6,811 nucleotides of DNA, taken from NCBI GenBank assembly GCA_937875885.1, contig CALEIO010000128.1:1-6811 (forward strand), in the 5' to 3' direction. Every line of letters starts with the position of its first letter. Position 1 is the first letter of the stretch. Shown piece after piece: positions 5,150 through 6,811 of this stretch. The position numbers were made by a program, and so were the translations under genes. This stretch comes from an uncultured Clostridia bacterium (GTDB lineage Bacteria; Bacillota; Clostridia; Oscillospirales; Acutalibacteraceae). The notes beneath the pieces were generated by a model. That model did not search any database. It had not been told where the DNA came from and saw only the letters and a program-made list of their open reading frames with translations.

Positions 5150-6310
5150 TTACTCAATAACTCTTACTCTGATAACGTCCTCAAGAACCTTTGTAGCCTT
5201 CTTAACGTTCTCAGTGTAGCCAACAACGTCGATTACCATATAGCCGTATTCGCCGCGGCTCTTACTTTCCATATTCTCGATGTTAGCACCCTGTGCAGCA
5301 ATTGTGTTGGTAATTGTTGCGATAACGTTGGGCTTATTCTTGTGAAGAATACAGAAACGAGTGTCGCCTACGCGGGGCATCTTAAGGTTGGGGAAGTTAA
5401 CGGAGTTAACAATGTTACCGTTCTCAAGGTAATCCTTAATTTCGTCTGCAGCCATTACAGCGCAGTTGTCTTCACTCTCGGGAGTGGAAGCACCAAGGTG
5501 AGGCATACAGATAACGTTTTCCTCGCAGAGGATGTCATCTGTAGCAAAGTCTGTTACATACTTTGCTACCTTGCCACTCTTGATAGCAGCAAGAAGTGCC
5601 TGGGAATCAACAAGACCATCACGGGAGTAGTTGAGGATGCGAACACCGTCTTTCATAATTGCGAGAGTGTCTGCGTTGATTGTGTGCTTTGTTTTATCAT
5701 TGAGAGGAATGTGAACAGTAATATAGTCGCACTCCTTGAAGATTTCTTCTGTGCTTGCTGCGTGAACAATGTCCTTGTTAAGCTTCCAAGCTGCATCAAC
5801 AGAAAGGAAGGGGTCGTAGCCGTAAACATCCATACCGAGTGCTACAGCTGCATTAGCAACCAGAATACCGATTGCACCAAGACCGATAACACCAAGCTTC
5901 TTGCCTGTGATTTCGGGACCAACAAACTGGCTCTTGCCTTTTTCTACAAGCTTGCCAACCTCTGCGCCCTTGCCCTTGAGGCCCTTAGCCCAGTCGATAC
6001 CGCCTGTGATGTCACGGGAGGCAAGGAAAAGACCTGCGATAACCAGCTCTTTAACAGCATTAGCGTTTGCACCGGGTGTGTTGAATACTACAATACCCTG
6101 GTCTGCACAAGCTTCAACGGGAATGTTGTTTGTGCCTGCGCCTGCTCTTGCAATAGCAAGAAGGCTCTCGGGCATTTCCATATCGTGCATAGAAGCACTA
6201 CGAACTAAAACAGCATCGGGATTCTGAACGTCATCACCAAAAGTGTAGTTTTCGCCGAGACGGTCTGTGCCGATAGCAGCAATTTTGTTAAGTGTAAGAA
6301 TATTATACAT
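5150..6310 (-). CDS. serA: D-3-phosphoglycerate dehydrogenase (short, ACT-domain form)
   Basis: SerA oxidises 3-phosphoglycerate to 3-phosphohydroxypyruvate with NAD+, the first step of serine synthesis in the cytoplasm. From ATG 6310 the protein has 386 residues, the size of the short clostridial form. Visible are the substrate-domain block VRSASMHDMEMPE, the segment IARAGAGTNNIPV, the motif FNTPGANANAVKEL, the NAD-binding GLGAIG (G143/G145/G148 region), NYSRDGLVD with catalytic Arg (R230) and PHLGASTPES with catalytic His (H271). A C-terminal ACT domain (about 315-386, starting near RFCILHKNKPNVIATITNTI) is likely the site of serine feedback. An in-frame TTG at 6322 would add four residues, but it sits 1 nt from AAGGAG. 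The ATG, 13 nt from the same AAGGAG, gives the family's usual MYNILTLNKI start. It overlaps the end of serC by 8 nt, so translation is probably coupled; a terminator follows. Confidence 0.95.
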   Translation of the reverse strand: MYNILTLNKIAAIGTDRLGENYTFGDDVQNPDAVLVRSASMHDMEMPESLLAIARAGAGTNNIPVEACADQGIVVFNTPGANANAVKELVIAGLFLASRDITGGIDWAKGLKGKGAEVGKLVEKGKSQFVGPEITGKKLGVIGLGAIGILVANAAVALGMDVYGYDPFLSVDAAWKLNKDIVHAASTEEIFKECDYITVHIPLNDKTKHTINADTLAIMKDGVRILNYSRDGLVDSQALLAAIKSGKVAKYVTDFATDDILCEENVICMPHLGASTPESEDNCAVMAADEIKDYLENGNIVNSVNFPNLKMPRVGDTRFCILHKNKPNVIATITNTIAAQGANIENMESKSRGEYGYMVIDVVGYTENVKKATKVLEDVIRVRVIE

Positions 6311-6811
6311 GGCTTGCTTCAAACTCCTTCATAACTTCGATAAGCTTCTCAACGCCCTCAATAGGCATAGCGTTGTAGATGGAAGCACGCATACCGCCAA
6401 CAGAACGGTGACCCTTGATGTTAACAATGCCTGCAGCTGTACAAGCTTTGATGAACTCTGCATCAAGATCAGCATCGCCTGTGATGAAGGGAACGTTCAT
6501 AAGTGAACGGTCTTCCTTAACAACTGTGCCCTTGAAGAGCTTGGAGCTGTCGAGGAAATCGTAGAGAAGGTCAGCTTTCTTCTTGTTGTACTCATACATT
6601 TTGTCAAGACCGCCGATTTCGTTCTTAACCCACTCAAGAACCAGCTTTGCCATATAGATGGTGTAGCAGGGAGGTGTGTTGAACATAGAATCGTTATCAG
6701 CGTGTGTCTGATAGTTGAACATTGTGGGAGTGATCTCCTGAGCGTTGCCGATGAGATCCTCACGGATGATAACAACTGTGAGACCTGCGGGAGCCATGTT
6801 CTTCTGCGCAC
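6303..6811 (-). CDS. serC: Phosphoserine aminotransferase, C-terminal part (cut by right edge)
   Basis: SerC transfers an amino group from glutamate to 3-phosphohydroxypyruvate, the second step of serine synthesis, and is also used for pyridoxal phosphate synthesis in some bacteria. The window holds about 169 residues, beginning with GAQKN, where the lysine (codon 6801-6803) matches the PLP-binding Lys198 of E. coli SerC. Other family stretches are GLTVVIIREDL, MFNTPPCYTIYM, SLMNVPF and GHRSVGGMRASIYNAMP. The N-terminal half, including most of the cofactor-binding fold, lies beyond the right edge, so the true start is not visible. The stop overlaps the serA start by 8 nt. The two enzymes act consecutively in one pathway and share the terminator after serA. 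No serB is seen in the window. Confidence 0.96.
   Translation of the reverse strand, partial: AQKNMAPAGLTVVIIREDLIGNAQEITPTMFNYQTHADNDSMFNTPPCYTIYMAKLVLEWVKNEIGGLDKMYEYNKKKADLLYDFLDSSKLFKGTVVKEDRSLMNVPFITGDADLDAEFIKACTAAGIVNIKGHRSVGGMRASIYNAMPIEGVEKLIEVMKEFEASHV

Noticed and set aside
5342..6208. Plus-strand ORF of 288 codons antisense to serA
   Set aside because: It has no SD and no recognisable domain, its composition is Cys/Asn/Val-rich, and it lies entirely opposite a well-supported serA.
6497..6811. Minus-strand ORF of 104 codons at the right edge
   Set aside because: It is a shifted frame within serC; the serC frame carries all the conserved family residues.

Overview
The window looks like chromosomal DNA of a low-to-moderate GC Bacillota, most likely an uncultured gut-type clostridium of the Ruminococcaceae/Oscillospiraceae kind. 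The evidence is the strong Shine-Dalgarno (SD) sites, the clostridial versions of MgtE, SerC and SerA, a secreted M23 protein with a peptidoglycan-binding domain, and the style of the promoters and terminators. No RNA genes, CRISPR array or complete mobile element were seen.

Left part (1-1346, all genes on the minus strand): the 5' end of mutS runs off the left edge. A 300-bp array of about twelve tightly packed, mutually different mini-hairpins (426-729) follows. It abuts the stop codon of a 205-residue ORF that appears chimeric. The N-terminal third of that ORF is a membrane anchor of AT-richer composition. The rest is the C-terminal two thirds of a formiminotransferase-cyclodeaminase-family protein (FchA type) with very GC-rich codon use. 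The join lies near position 1148 and is either a true gene fusion or an assembly/recombination breakpoint.

Middle part (1360-2995, minus strand): mgtE, a Mg2+ channel/transporter, has a strong promoter and a leader of about 200 nt. I see no M-box motifs in the leader. It carries a 31-codon ORF with a near-perfect SD, a hairpin that can bury the mgtE SD, and an upstream segment complementary to the strand that buries it. This is the layout expected of leader-ORF-controlled translation and is the most interesting regulatory candidate in the window. The chimeric ORF starts 13 nt after mgtE, so its first part was evidently in the mgtE operon.

Right part (3135-6811): a divergent promoter drives a secreted protein of 604 residues with a peptidoglycan-binding domain, three 101-residue repeats and an M23 domain. 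The M23 domain keeps its zinc ligands but appears to have lost both catalytic histidines. Two back-to-back terminators separate it from the convergent serC-serA pair of serine biosynthesis. serC is cut by the right edge just before its PLP-binding lysine region, and the two genes overlap by 8 nt.
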